Positions 7,540-14,076 of a stretch of DNA of 16,019 nucleotides are shown one piece after another. The first letter of the stretch is position 1, and each line of letters opens with the position of its first letter. Both the position numbers and the translations under genes were made by a program. The DNA comes from Scalindua sp964584595 (GTDB taxonomy: Bacteria > Planctomycetota > Brocadiia > Brocadiales > Scalinduaceae): contig CAZPAM010000062.1 of NCBI GenBank assembly GCA_964584595.1, positions 1 through 16,019 of the forward strand, read 5' to 3'. The notes beneath the pieces are model-generated. The model was given only the letters and a program-made list of their open reading frames with translations. It did not search any database and was not told the origin of the DNA.

Positions 7540-7705
7540 CACTAATTTAACGCCGAGAACACAAAGGGCAAAAACTACAAATCTCAAACAGCAAATTTCA
7601 AATAAATTACAAAACACAATGTCCGAATGACCAGAATCAGTTTGTTTGGAATTTTGGATTTCTTCATTGGAATTTGTTTGTTATTTGGATTTTATTATTT
7701 GATGC
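7540..7705. repeat. Composite intergenic repeat with imperfect inverted arms
   Basis: This covers most of the 204-base gap before the antiporter gene. Bases 7575-7602 are four successive heptamers of the form NNNCAAA (CTACAAA, TCTCAAA and two more). Bases about 7648-7703 are built of ATTTGGA-like units, approximately the reverse complement of the left arm. The centre (7619-7645) is unique-looking. A further purine-rich piece with a period of about nine (AACGCCGAG, AACACAAAG) lies at 7550-7567. The transcript could fold into a long imperfect hairpin. It has no coding potential and resembles a non-autonomous dispersed repeat. Confidence 0.5.
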
Positions 7706-7723
7706 TTACTCTACCTTGTATCT

Positions 7724-7731
7724 AAAGAGGG
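7724..7731 (+). promoter_or_regulatory. Ribosome-binding site of the antiporter gene
   Basis: AAAGAGGG lies eight bases before the ATG at 7740 and fixes this start. It is one of the few clear Shine-Dalgarno sequences in the window. Confidence 0.6.
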
Positions 7732-7739
7732 TGTAAATT

Positions 7740-8978
7740 ATGGATGCGCTTGATCTCTCCGCCTTGCTTTTAACCCTGGCGGCAATTTTCAGTTATATCA
7801 ATTTCCGGTTTCTCAAGTTACCGACTACTATCGGCATTATGCTAATCGCCATGCTTGTCTCTGTAAGCCTGGTAGTACTCGGTCACTGTGGTTTTGAAGG
7901 AATTCAAAACAAGGCAACAGTAGTGTTGAAGGGTATCGATTTTAATAAAGCCCTGATGCATGGCATGTTGAGCTTCCTCCTGTTCTCAGGTGCATTGCAC
8001 ATAAACCTGGAAGATCTGACAAAACACAAATGGATCATCAGTATACTAGCTACATTTGGTGTAGTAGTGAGCACTTTTATAGTCGGAAGCATTGCCTGGA
8101 TAGTTTTCTGGATTATCGGGCTTAAGCTGCCTTTTATTTACTGCTTGCTGTTCGGAAGTCTTATCGCACCAACTGACCCGATAGCCGTGATCGGTATTTT
8201 AAAGAAAGCGGGTGTTCCCAAAAGCCTGGAAACCAAGATCACGGGCGAAAGCCTGTTTAATGACGGTGTAGCAGTAGTTGTGTTTCTGGTTATAATGGGG
8301 ATTGTCACAGGGGGCCATGACGTTACTGCCGGACACATAATGCTCCTGTTTGTGGAAGAGGCCATAGGCGGTGTGCTTTTCGGGCTGACTATTGGCTGGC
8401 TGGCTTACAGGATGCTGAAGAGTGTGGACAATTATCAGGTTGAAGTGCTAATCACTTTGGCATTGGTCATGGGCGGTTATGCCCTTGCTAACGCCATACA
8501 TGTCTCAGGCCCTATTGCAATGGTAGTTGCCGGGATTTTCATAGGCAACAGGGGGCGTCTCTTTGCCATGAGTGAAAATACCAGGGAGCATCTTGATTCC
8601 TTCTGGGAGTTGATAGACGAAATATTAAATGCAGTCCTCTTCCTGTTAATTGGCCTTGAAATACTGGTACTTACCGTTAAGGGAAACTATTTAATTGCCG
8701 GCCTGATTATGATTCCGGTGGTACTGCTTGCACGTTTCATCAGCGTAGGTGTGCCCGTCACGTTTATGCGGCTCTTGAGGGATTTCAGTCCTCATGCAGT
8801 TAAAATTATGACCTGGGGCGGCCTGCGTGGAGGTATATCAGTTGCCCTGGCCCTGTCCATTCCGAATGGACCTGAAAGAGAAGCTTTATTAACGGTCACA
8901 TACATTATAGTGATATTTTCCATACTGGTGCAGGGCCTGACCATCGAACGTTTCGTGTCCTCAAAACAAAATAAATGA
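7740..8978 (+). CDS. CPA1-type Na+(K+)/H+ antiporter, NhaP-like
   Basis: A 412-residue inner-membrane cation/proton exchanger of the CPA1 family with about 12 helices. The diagnostic segments are APTDPIAV (143-150), GESLFNDG (169-176) with the Asn174-Asp175 pair that marks electroneutral CPA1 exchangers, SGPIAMVVAGIFIGN (256-270) and TWGGLRGGISVALALSIP (358-375). It ends soon after the last helix with no cytosolic regulatory tail, unlike many NhaP2/KefB-like proteins. The ion actually exchanged cannot be told from sequence. Its stop overlaps the start of the next gene (ATGA at 8975-8978), so the two are translationally coupled. The promoter must lie in or before the composite repeat upstream. 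Confidence 0.93.
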   Translation: MDALDLSALLLTLAAIFSYINFRFLKLPTTIGIMLIAMLVSVSLVVLGHCGFEGIQNKATVVLKGIDFNKALMHGMLSFLLFSGALHINLEDLTKHKWIISILATFGVVVSTFIVGSIAWIVFWIIGLKLPFIYCLLFGSLIAPTDPIAVIGILKKAGVPKSLETKITGESLFNDGVAVVVFLVIMGIVTGGHDVTAGHIMLLFVEEAIGGVLFGLTIGWLAYRMLKSVDNYQVEVLITLALVMGGYALANAIHVSGPIAMVVAGIFIGNRGRLFAMSENTREHLDSFWELIDEILNAVLFLLIGLEILVLTVKGNYLIAGLIMIPVVLLARFISVGVPVTFMRLLRDFSPHAVKIMTWGGLRGGISVALALSIPNGPEREALLTVTYIIVIFSILVQGLTIERFVSSKQNK

Positions 8979-9235
8979 ACAAGTTTATCGATCCTAAATT
9001 ATTCAGCCTGCCACCTTCTACAAAATTAAAACAGGTAGGCTCCAATCAATTCGACATAATCATACAACGAAAAAGCCGCATCATTATGAAGGACGGTAAA
9101 GGTGTGCTGGCAAAGGTTGACAAAATCAAGCATCACGTTCCTAAAGCAAAAGTAAGCTTGAGGACATCAGCCCCTGTCTGCAGCAAAACAAAGGCGTTTC
9201 TCGAAGAACGCGGCATAAGCGTGCTGGAGTGCTGA
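8975..9235 (+). CDS. Small basic protein coupled to the antiporter, function unknown
   Basis: An 86-residue soluble, strongly basic protein with no signal peptide or membrane segment. Visible elements are QFDIIIQRKSRIIMKDG (26-41), a likely helix around VLAKVDKIKHHVP (44-56), and KVSLRTSAPVCSKTKAFLEE (59-78), with cysteines at 69 and 86. The segment APVCSKTKAFLEERGI is the most family-like part and ends in what looks like a beta-alpha-beta edge. I do not recognise the family. The ATG overlaps the antiporter TGA, which implies coupled translation and possibly a functional link such as regulation of the exchanger. That link is inferred from gene arrangement only. Confidence 0.75.
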   Translation: MNKFIDPKLFSLPPSTKLKQVGSNQFDIIIQRKSRIIMKDGKGVLAKVDKIKHHVPKAKVSLRTSAPVCSKTKAFLEERGISVLEC

Positions 9236-9258
9236 CAAACAACTAATTACAAACTTAG

Positions 9259-9290
9259 CCACGGATTTACACGGATCAACACTGATGTTA
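9259..9290. repeat. Ten-base-period repeat downstream of the antiporter operon
   Basis: Three consecutive 10-base units begin ACGGATTTAC, ACGGATCAAC at 9261-9280, and a third degenerate copy follows at 9281-9290. It lies in the 75-base gap between the convergent ends of the 86-residue gene and maf. The pattern CCACGGATTTACACGGAT is familiar from intergenic DNA of many environmental bacteria; I recall this without having been able to check it. Confidence 0.55.
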
Positions 9291-9307
9291 AAGGCGAAAG
9301 ACATGAA

Positions 9308-9335
9308 GATTTACGATTTGGGATTTACGATTGAT
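9308..9335. repeat. Heptad array overlapping the 3' end of maf
   Basis: Four heptamers in register: two copies of GATTTAC (9308 and 9322) with GATTTGG between them and GATTGAT last. On the minus strand the array encodes the final residues of Maf and its TAA stop (9311-9313). It belongs to the same family as the arrays at 159-179, 5239-5287 and 9927-9989. Confidence 0.65.
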
Positions 9336-9889
9336 AGGAATTTTTTTAATAGTTCTTCCGGCAGGCCGACCACGGTTGAAACATTACCCTTAACCTCTTC
9401 AACAAATGCTCCGCCGCACTCCTGTATTCCATACGCTCCCGCCTTATCCAATGGTTCGCCTGATTCGACATAATCATTTATCTCTTTTTCCGACAACTCC
9501 CTGAATTTAACTTCGGCTTTTTCATATCCCACTAATTCCTTACATATCTGTGTATCGATAACGGCCAATCCGGAGAAGACACTGTGACAGTTATCGCTGA
9601 GTTTTTTCAACATCATATATGCATTGTCAGGAGTTAAGGGCTTACCAAAGATTTCATTATCAAACACAACTATAGTATCACAGCCTATTATGACTGAATC
9701 TTTATGATTTCCCGCCACCTCCATGGCCTTGCCAAGGGCATTATCAGAGACCAGTACCTCAGGTTCTGCCCCGCTTAATTTTTCTTTAAAATCTACAGGC
9801 GGGCTGACTGTAAAATTCAAGCCTAGATCTTTCAGGATCTGCTTCCTTCTTGGAGAAGATGATGCGAGGCATATATCTTTCGTGCTCAT
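9311..9889 (-). CDS. maf: Maf-like nucleoside triphosphate pyrophosphatase
   Basis: A 192-residue cytosolic enzyme of the Maf/HAM1 fold that hydrolyses non-canonical or excess nucleotides (dTTP, UTP and modified pyrimidines in the YhdE subfamily) to the monophosphate. The signature LASSSPRRKQIL (8-19), the metal/catalytic region IIGCDTIVVFDNEIFGKP (67-84, Asp71), and KAGAYGIQECGGAFVEEVKG near the C-terminus with the invariant AYGIQ are all present. The ATG has only a weak AAGAA upstream. The last eight codons, including the stop, lie inside a heptad repeat, so the tail SIVNPKS is not native family sequence. It is convergent with the antiporter operon and divergent from the PFK-2/FBPase-2 gene. 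Confidence 0.93.
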   Translation of the reverse strand: MSTKDICLASSSPRRKQILKDLGLNFTVSPPVDFKEKLSGAEPEVLVSDNALGKAMEVAGNHKDSVIIGCDTIVVFDNEIFGKPLTPDNAYMMLKKLSDNCHSVFSGLAVIDTQICKELVGYEKAEVKFRELSEKEINDYVESGEPLDKAGAYGIQECGGAFVEEVKGNVSTVVGLPEELLKKFLSIVNPKS

Positions 9890-9926
9890 GATTTCTTAAA
9901 TTGTATTGTTTAAGACAAAAGACAGA

Positions 9927-9989
9927 CACGAATAACCAATGACGAATGATGAATTACCAATTACCAATTCTTAATTGAACATTGAATTA
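9927..9989. repeat. Nine-unit heptad array upstream of the PFK-2/FBPase-2 gene
   Basis: Nine 7-base units in unbroken register fill most of the divergent maf-pfk spacer. Six of the first seven end in CAAT or GAAT (for example CACGAAT, AACCAAT), with TACCAAT occurring twice in tandem at 9955-9968. The last two units are degenerate. The end of the array overlaps the -35 of the predicted promoter for the downstream gene. Confidence 0.7.
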
Positions 9990-10009
9990 TTAATACATTA
10001 AATTATAAT
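9982..10009 (+). promoter_or_regulatory. Candidate sigma-70 promoter of the PFK-2/FBPase-2 gene
   Basis: TTGAAT (9982-9987, four of six to consensus) and a perfect TATAAT (10004-10009) are separated by 16 bases. The transcript would start near 10016, giving a leader of about 36 bases. The -35 hexamer lies in the last units of the heptad array, so the repeat may have contributed to the promoter. Confidence 0.45.
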
Positions 10010-10051
10010 GACTCACAGCAACCTGTCAAAATTTTTTCATAATTAAATGCT

Positions 10052-11266
10052 ATGGAAAACAAGCGATTGTATATTGCTATGGTAGGCCTCCCGGCAAGGG
10101 GAAAATCCACCATTGCAACCAAGCTCAAAGAGAGTCTGGTGCATGAATCGGTAAAGGCCAGAATCTTCAACAACGGCGACCTGAGAAGAAAGACAATCCG
10201 GGAGAACACGTCCTATGCCGGGTTTTTCGATTCAAACAACAGCGAAGGAGTTGCCATCAGGGAACAGATTGCCCTTACCAATATGGAAAGAGCTCAAAAG
10301 TTTCTCAATGGCACCGGGCACGTTGCAATCCTGGATGCATCAAATATCAGCCGCGACAGAAGGGAGAGGATCCAGTCCAGGTTAAATGACCACCCCATCT
10401 TGTTTATAGAGTGTGTGAACAACAATGAGGAAATCCTCAGTGCAAGCATACTCAGAAAGATCGATCTGGACGAGTTTGGACATCTAACCAGGGAAAAAGC
10501 AATCAAGGGTTTCAGGAAAAGGATATCCTCTTATCAATCTATTGAGGAACCCCTGGAAAGGGAAAGAAATTACATCAAGCTCGATTCCCTCCACAACAGG
10601 GTTATGAAAGAAGAGCTCTCCGACAAAATTCCCTACTACGAACAGATCAGGGACTTTCTGGTCACAAACACTGTAAAGAACCTATACCTTATTCGTCATG
10701 GTGAATCACTCTATAACACGAAAGACCGCATCGGTGGAGACTCGGATCTGACCGAAAAAGGCCTGGCACAGGCCGGGGCACTCGCTGCTTATTTTAAAAA
10801 GAAGAAAATCCCTTTAATATTCACCAGTCAGAAAAAACGGACCCGGCAAACCGCGACACCCATTAAAGAAGCCCAGGAAGACTGCACCATCATACCCCTG
10901 GCAGAGTTCAACGAGATCAACAGCGGAATCTGCGAACGTATGAGCTATAAGAAAATAAGGGCACAGATGCCGCAAGTATACGCTGAGAGAAAAAAGGACA
11001 AGTATAATTATGTCTATCCCGAGGGAGAAGGATATGCCACCATGCAGGAGAGGATAAACCGCGGCATTAAAAAAGCCCTCTACCTTAGCAATCCCATGGA
11101 CAACATTATGATCGTCGGCCACAGGGCTGTGAACCGTATGATCCTTTCACACTTTATGTTTCGCAGAGAAGAGGACGTTCCCTTTATCTACATTCCGCAA
11201 GATAAGTTTTACTACATTTGTACCACTCAAAACAAAAAACATTTTCAATTAAAAAAGTTCAAGTAG
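10052..11266 (+). CDS. Bifunctional 6-phosphofructo-2-kinase/fructose-2,6-bisphosphatase
   Basis: A 404-residue two-domain protein that by homology makes and degrades fructose-2,6-bisphosphate. The kinase domain (about 1-205) has the P-loop GLPARGKST (12-20), FNNGDLRR (39-46), a SYAGFFDSNN segment, and the ILDASNISRDRR block (93-104), which parallels the DATNTTRERR of animal PFKFB enzymes. The histidine-phosphatase domain (about 209-404) has LIRHGES with the phospho-acceptor His216, RIGGDSDLT (226-234), EINSGICERMSY (288-299), YPEGEGY (322-328) and GHRAVNR (356-362, second His357). The order and wording follow the eukaryotic PFKFB architecture closely, without its regulatory N- and C-terminal extensions. 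Both active sites look intact. Bacterial members are known but sparse. No phosphofructokinase gene is present here. Confidence 0.9.
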   Translation: MENKRLYIAMVGLPARGKSTIATKLKESLVHESVKARIFNNGDLRRKTIRENTSYAGFFDSNNSEGVAIREQIALTNMERAQKFLNGTGHVAILDASNISRDRRERIQSRLNDHPILFIECVNNNEEILSASILRKIDLDEFGHLTREKAIKGFRKRISSYQSIEEPLERERNYIKLDSLHNRVMKEELSDKIPYYEQIRDFLVTNTVKNLYLIRHGESLYNTKDRIGGDSDLTEKGLAQAGALAAYFKKKKIPLIFTSQKKRTRQTATPIKEAQEDCTIIPLAEFNEINSGICERMSYKKIRAQMPQVYAERKKDKYNYVYPEGEGYATMQERINRGIKKALYLSNPMDNIMIVGHRAVNRMILSHFMFRREEDVPFIYIPQDKFYYICTTQNKKHFQLKKFK

Positions 11267-11428
11267 CTTTTCCTCACTATTGGGTAACAGATGCGTAATA
11301 GTACCCACAATCCCATCCCATTCCATGTTACCCTTTCTACGGCATACCGGAAATTACTTTTTGTATCATATTGTTGAATCAGTGCTTAAGTATAGTTCAA
11401 AAGAGAATTTCCTGCCATAATACATATG

Positions 11429-11444
11429 TGGCATGTAAAGTGCG
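11429..11444 (+). promoter_or_regulatory. Candidate sigma-54 (-24/-12) promoter upstream of the PilZ gene
   Basis: TGGCATGTAAAGTGCG matches TGGCACR-N4-TTGCW at nine of twelve defined positions and keeps the essential GG and GC dinucleotides 10 bases apart. The predicted start lies near 11455, giving a leader of about 90 bases. The 278-base gap 11267-11544 otherwise holds no gene. No enhancer-binding regulator is in the window. Confidence 0.4.
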
Positions 11445-11531
11445 ATAGACAAAAGAAGATATTGGAGAGTTATTGATACTCACAATAATAAAAAAGAAGA
11501 GGCACAGACAGAAGGCTTATAAGATTTAGAT

Positions 11532-11538
11532 AAGGAGG
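11532..11538 (+). promoter_or_regulatory. Strong ribosome-binding site of the PilZ gene
   Basis: AAGGAGG, fully complementary to the 16S anti-Shine-Dalgarno core, lies six bases before the ATG at 11545. It is the best ribosome-binding site in the window and implies high translation of this gene when transcribed. Confidence 0.75.
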
Positions 11539-11544
11539 AATGAT

Positions 11545-11892
11545 ATGCAGATCGAAGAAAAAGCTTCTAATAAAAGAGCTGGCGAAAGACTGGACCTTTC
11601 ATTTCAAATATTACTGGACGAGCATGATGGCAAGACAATAAATGTCAGTGCTACCGGGGTCTTTTTTGAAGTAATAACAGACGATATTCACGCTTTCTCT
11701 CCGGGGACAGAAATTCCAATTGAAATAGCCGCAGAGACCGCCGCACCCGGTTCAGGCACAAGAAAGATTCAGCTTAGTGGAAGCGGAGTAGTTACCAGAA
11801 ACAACATAAAGAATATCACCGGTCGTGGTAATCAAATGTGCGTAGCAGCGGAATTTAAGGAAAAACTTAATGTTTCAAATTACTTAACGTAA
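11545..11892 (+). CDS. Single-domain PilZ protein, probable c-di-GMP receptor
   Basis: A 115-residue cytosolic protein consisting of one PilZ beta-barrel. Both c-di-GMP binding motifs are intact: R-x3-R at Arg11-Arg15 in KRAGERLDLSF and N-x-S-x2-G at Asn33, Ser35 and Gly38 in NVSATGVFFE. Between strands there is a Gly/Ala/Pro-rich loop at about 66-74 (ETAAPGSGT). The C-terminal strand (MCVAAEFKE) is typical. Such stand-alone PilZ proteins act as adaptors that pass the c-di-GMP signal to motility, exopolysaccharide or secretion machinery; the partner here is unknown. It is monocistronic, convergent with mltA, and may be expressed from a sigma-54 promoter. Confidence 0.85.
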   Translation: MQIEEKASNKRAGERLDLSFQILLDEHDGKTINVSATGVFFEVITDDIHAFSPGTEIPIEIAAETAAPGSGTRKIQLSGSGVVTRNNIKNITGRGNQMCVAAEFKEKLNVSNYLT

Positions 11893-11909
11893 TTACCGGA
11901 CCTGTTTCC

Positions 11910-13058
11910 TTACCGCTTTAGAAGGTAATAGAGCTTGCCATAAGTATTTAAATTCCCCGCTTTATACATAGCATCATCACCTATTCCAAAGAACACATCT
12001 GCCCTGGCGGGCGTTTTAATAGCGCTCCCTGTATCCTGATCCAGAACAAAGAATGATTTCTCAACATTCCATCCTTCCTGTAACCCACCGGCATCTCCGG
12101 GCTTTTTTGCTCCGATAACGGCAAAGGCCAATCCTCCCGGAGGAAATACTTTTTTATCAGTTGCTATACTTCGCATTGCGGTAACAGGAACACCGATAGA
12201 ACCATGAGGAACTGTATGAGGTACTATGCGGAAAAAGATATATCGATCATTCTGCCTGAGATAATGATCCAATTCGTCCGGATGCCGGTCAAAATAATTT
12301 ATCAACGCTGAAAGGGTTAATTCATCTTCGGGAATCTTGCCGTCTACAACCAATAACCGGCCAATACTTGTATACGAATGTCCTGAGTCCCCGGCAAATC
12401 CTACATAAATCTTCTCACCGGACGGAAGCTTGATCTGAGCGGAACCCTGGACGTGGACGAGATAGGCTTCCAGTTTTGATTTGAAGTAGGCGATTTCATT
12501 GCCGCTCAGCAGACTACGCTCCTCAATTTCCCGCCGGGTAAAATAAGGTTTCTTGAAGTCGGCAGGCTTTCTGTAAAGTGGATAACGAAATGTTTCTGTT
12601 GGTACTAAACTCCCATCGTAAATAGGAGTCCCGTAGCCGGTAAAATGAACTTCCCCTTCATACCTTTTCCCAATAGCCTGAAATACCCTGAAGTTTTTAG
12701 AGACGAATTCGTTCAGCTCCTGAGAATTTTTACATTTAAGATAACCTTCACGGAAATATTGCAGGGTTTCTACCTGCTTTGGTGGAGAAAAACCCATTGA
12801 ATTAAAAACATTCGGGTAAGACCTGATTCTCTTGAAATAGTCCAGACTGTTGATTATAGAGTACAATAAAAGATTCTTGCCATAATCATCTCTAAAAACA
12901 GGAAAAAGATTTGGATCTGTAATCTCAGACAGGCCGAGACCCGGTTTTGTTGGCACTAAAAGCGGCTTCTTCACCGGAGTAGAACAACCTGCATGCAAAA
13001 TCATAAGCAGAAAAACAACTGCCGGCAAACGCCTGAGTATACTATTTCTTGAATTCAT
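11910..13058 (-). CDS. mltA: Membrane-bound lytic murein transglycosylase A (lipoprotein)
   Basis: A 382-residue lipoprotein that cleaves the MurNAc-GlcNAc bond of peptidoglycan with formation of 1,6-anhydro ends. The N-terminus has basic residues, a hydrophobic stretch and a lipobox LHAGC with the lipidated Cys25; His at -3 is unusual, but Ser at +2 fits outer-membrane sorting. The MltA domain contains HFTGYGTPIYDGSL (138-151), EAYLVHVQGSAQI (197-209) and FAGDSGHSYTSIGRLL (221-236). The C-terminal 3D barrel has LDQDTGSAIKTPARADVFFG (339-358), with the conserved acidic residues Asp340, Asp342 and Asp354 that include the catalytic aspartate region of E. coli MltA (Asp308). AAGGAG precedes the ATG by about ten bases. 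A strong dyad at 13081-13113 lies just upstream of it. Confidence 0.93.
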   Translation of the reverse strand: MNSRNSILRRLPAVVFLLMILHAGCSTPVKKPLLVPTKPGLGLSEITDPNLFPVFRDDYGKNLLLYSIINSLDYFKRIRSYPNVFNSMGFSPPKQVETLQYFREGYLKCKNSQELNEFVSKNFRVFQAIGKRYEGEVHFTGYGTPIYDGSLVPTETFRYPLYRKPADFKKPYFTRREIEERSLLSGNEIAYFKSKLEAYLVHVQGSAQIKLPSGEKIYVGFAGDSGHSYTSIGRLLVVDGKIPEDELTLSALINYFDRHPDELDHYLRQNDRYIFFRIVPHTVPHGSIGVPVTAMRSIATDKKVFPPGGLAFAVIGAKKPGDAGGLQEGWNVEKSFFVLDQDTGSAIKTPARADVFFGIGDDAMYKAGNLNTYGKLYYLLKR

Positions 13059-13080
13059 AAAACTATCGCTCCTTCTTTCT

Positions 13081-13113
13081 GAAGATTATCTGGTAAACGA
13101 TTACCAGATCTTC
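13081..13113. promoter_or_regulatory. Perfect dyad upstream of mltA (operator or leader hairpin)
   Basis: ATCTGGTAA and TTACCAGAT form 9-base perfect arms around ACGA (13088-13109). The outer GAAGAT/ATCTTC pair also matches, giving a 13-pair stem if three bases (TAT) bulge. No T-run follows on either strand, so it is unlikely to be a terminator. It lies just upstream of the mltA ribosome-binding site in the divergent mltA-TPR spacer, suggesting an operator for a dimeric repressor or a leader structure. Confidence 0.5.
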
Positions 13114-13194
13114 CTTGACTGAATTGGCTTGATATTGGACAATCTGTTTTCGTTTAACTATTATAGTAACATATCACACAACATCAGCAAAATA

Positions 13195-14070
13195 ATGAGA
13201 AAAATTCTTATTCTAACATTATTAATACTTTTATTTGCTCACCCATCCGCCCAGGCCAGAAAGAATGTGAAAGTACGTTCCGAGAAGGCTCAAGCAGATT
13301 CCCAGACCGATTCTGGGACAGACGACGTCAAACCGGACGGAACAGCGATCAGTGAATTTGATTATGAGGCGCTGGCGCTTCTTTCATTAGAGTTAAATCC
13401 GGAAGAGAATCCGGATTTAGTCATATCCCTGCTCAAACCTTACATAGACGATGAGAATAATAAAAGTTTTAACTTTTATAGCAGTTTAGGACTGGCCTAT
13501 AAAAACAGAGAAGATTTCAATGAGGCTATTGCCGCATATGATCATGCCCTGGAAATAGAGCCAAACGAACCTTCCACTCAATACTATTTAGGAATTGCAT
13601 ATTACAAGAACAACGAACTGCCCAATGCATTAAAATATATTCTAAAAAGCTCTGTGCAAAAACCCGATCACCCCGGTGTAATAAAATGGATTGATAAACT
13701 GGCAGAGGAATTAGATATATGCAAAGTCCCCGATATAAGTAATATGAAGATGGTTTTAGATAAAAATATAAATGTTAACAGAGAAGAGAAGGACGAGGAA
13801 ACAAGACTGAGAATATATTTTACACCATCCGGGGGCCGAATTCAGGTACTGTCAGTCGACGACAAAATATATTCGTATGGAATTGACAGTGATACTGAAA
13901 GGCCGGTAGATTATATAATAATTGACACTGATGGTGATGAGCAGTTTGAAAAAGTAATAAATTCAGGAGGCAGATTCGGCGTCCCAGCCTGGGCATACAC
14001 TCCGCCAAAGAAAGAACAGCAAGAAGTGATCCCGGCTAATACTGAGGAGGAAGAAGTAGAAGTAGATTAA
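13195..14070 (+). CDS. Exported TPR protein with a C-terminal Asp-rich domain
   Basis: A 291-residue protein of unknown specific role. A typical signal peptide (MRKILILTLLILLFAHPSAQA, in two parts basic then hydrophobic) ends at SAQA-RK near residue 21, so the mature protein is periplasmic or outer. A polar linker (22-55) precedes two clear tetratricopeptide repeats at about 92-124 (LGLAYKNREDFNEAIAAYDHALEIEP) and 126-158 (YLGIAYYKNNELPNALKYIL). The C-terminal part is beta-rich and holds DTDGDEQFE (244-252), an Asp-x-Asp-x-Asp loop like calcium-binding EF-hand/dockerin loops. The tail is acidic (EEEEVEVD). The frame is open to a TTG at 13129, but only the 13195 ATG puts the signal peptide at the N-terminus. 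The next gene begins six bases after the stop. Confidence 0.85.
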   Translation: MRKILILTLLILLFAHPSAQARKNVKVRSEKAQADSQTDSGTDDVKPDGTAISEFDYEALALLSLELNPEENPDLVISLLKPYIDDENNKSFNFYSSLGLAYKNREDFNEAIAAYDHALEIEPNEPSTQYYLGIAYYKNNELPNALKYILKSSVQKPDHPGVIKWIDKLAEELDICKVPDISNMKMVLDKNINVNREEKDEETRLRIYFTPSGGRIQVLSVDDKIYSYGIDSDTERPVDYIIIDTDGDEQFEKVINSGGRFGVPAWAYTPPKKEQQEVIPANTEEEEVEVD

Positions 14071-14076
14071 AATATA

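Noticed and set aside
10814..11122. Minus-strand open frame inside the phosphatase domain of the PFK-2/FBPase-2 gene
   Set aside because: It lies antisense to strongly conserved catalytic motifs and has no start signal.
11281..11325. Rho-independent terminator after the PFK-2/FBPase-2 gene
   Set aside because: GGGTA and TACCC can pair, but the stem is only five bases and no T-run follows.
13129..13194. Upstream TTG start for the TPR gene
   Set aside because: It would add 22 polar residues in front of a textbook signal peptide that begins at the ATG at 13195.
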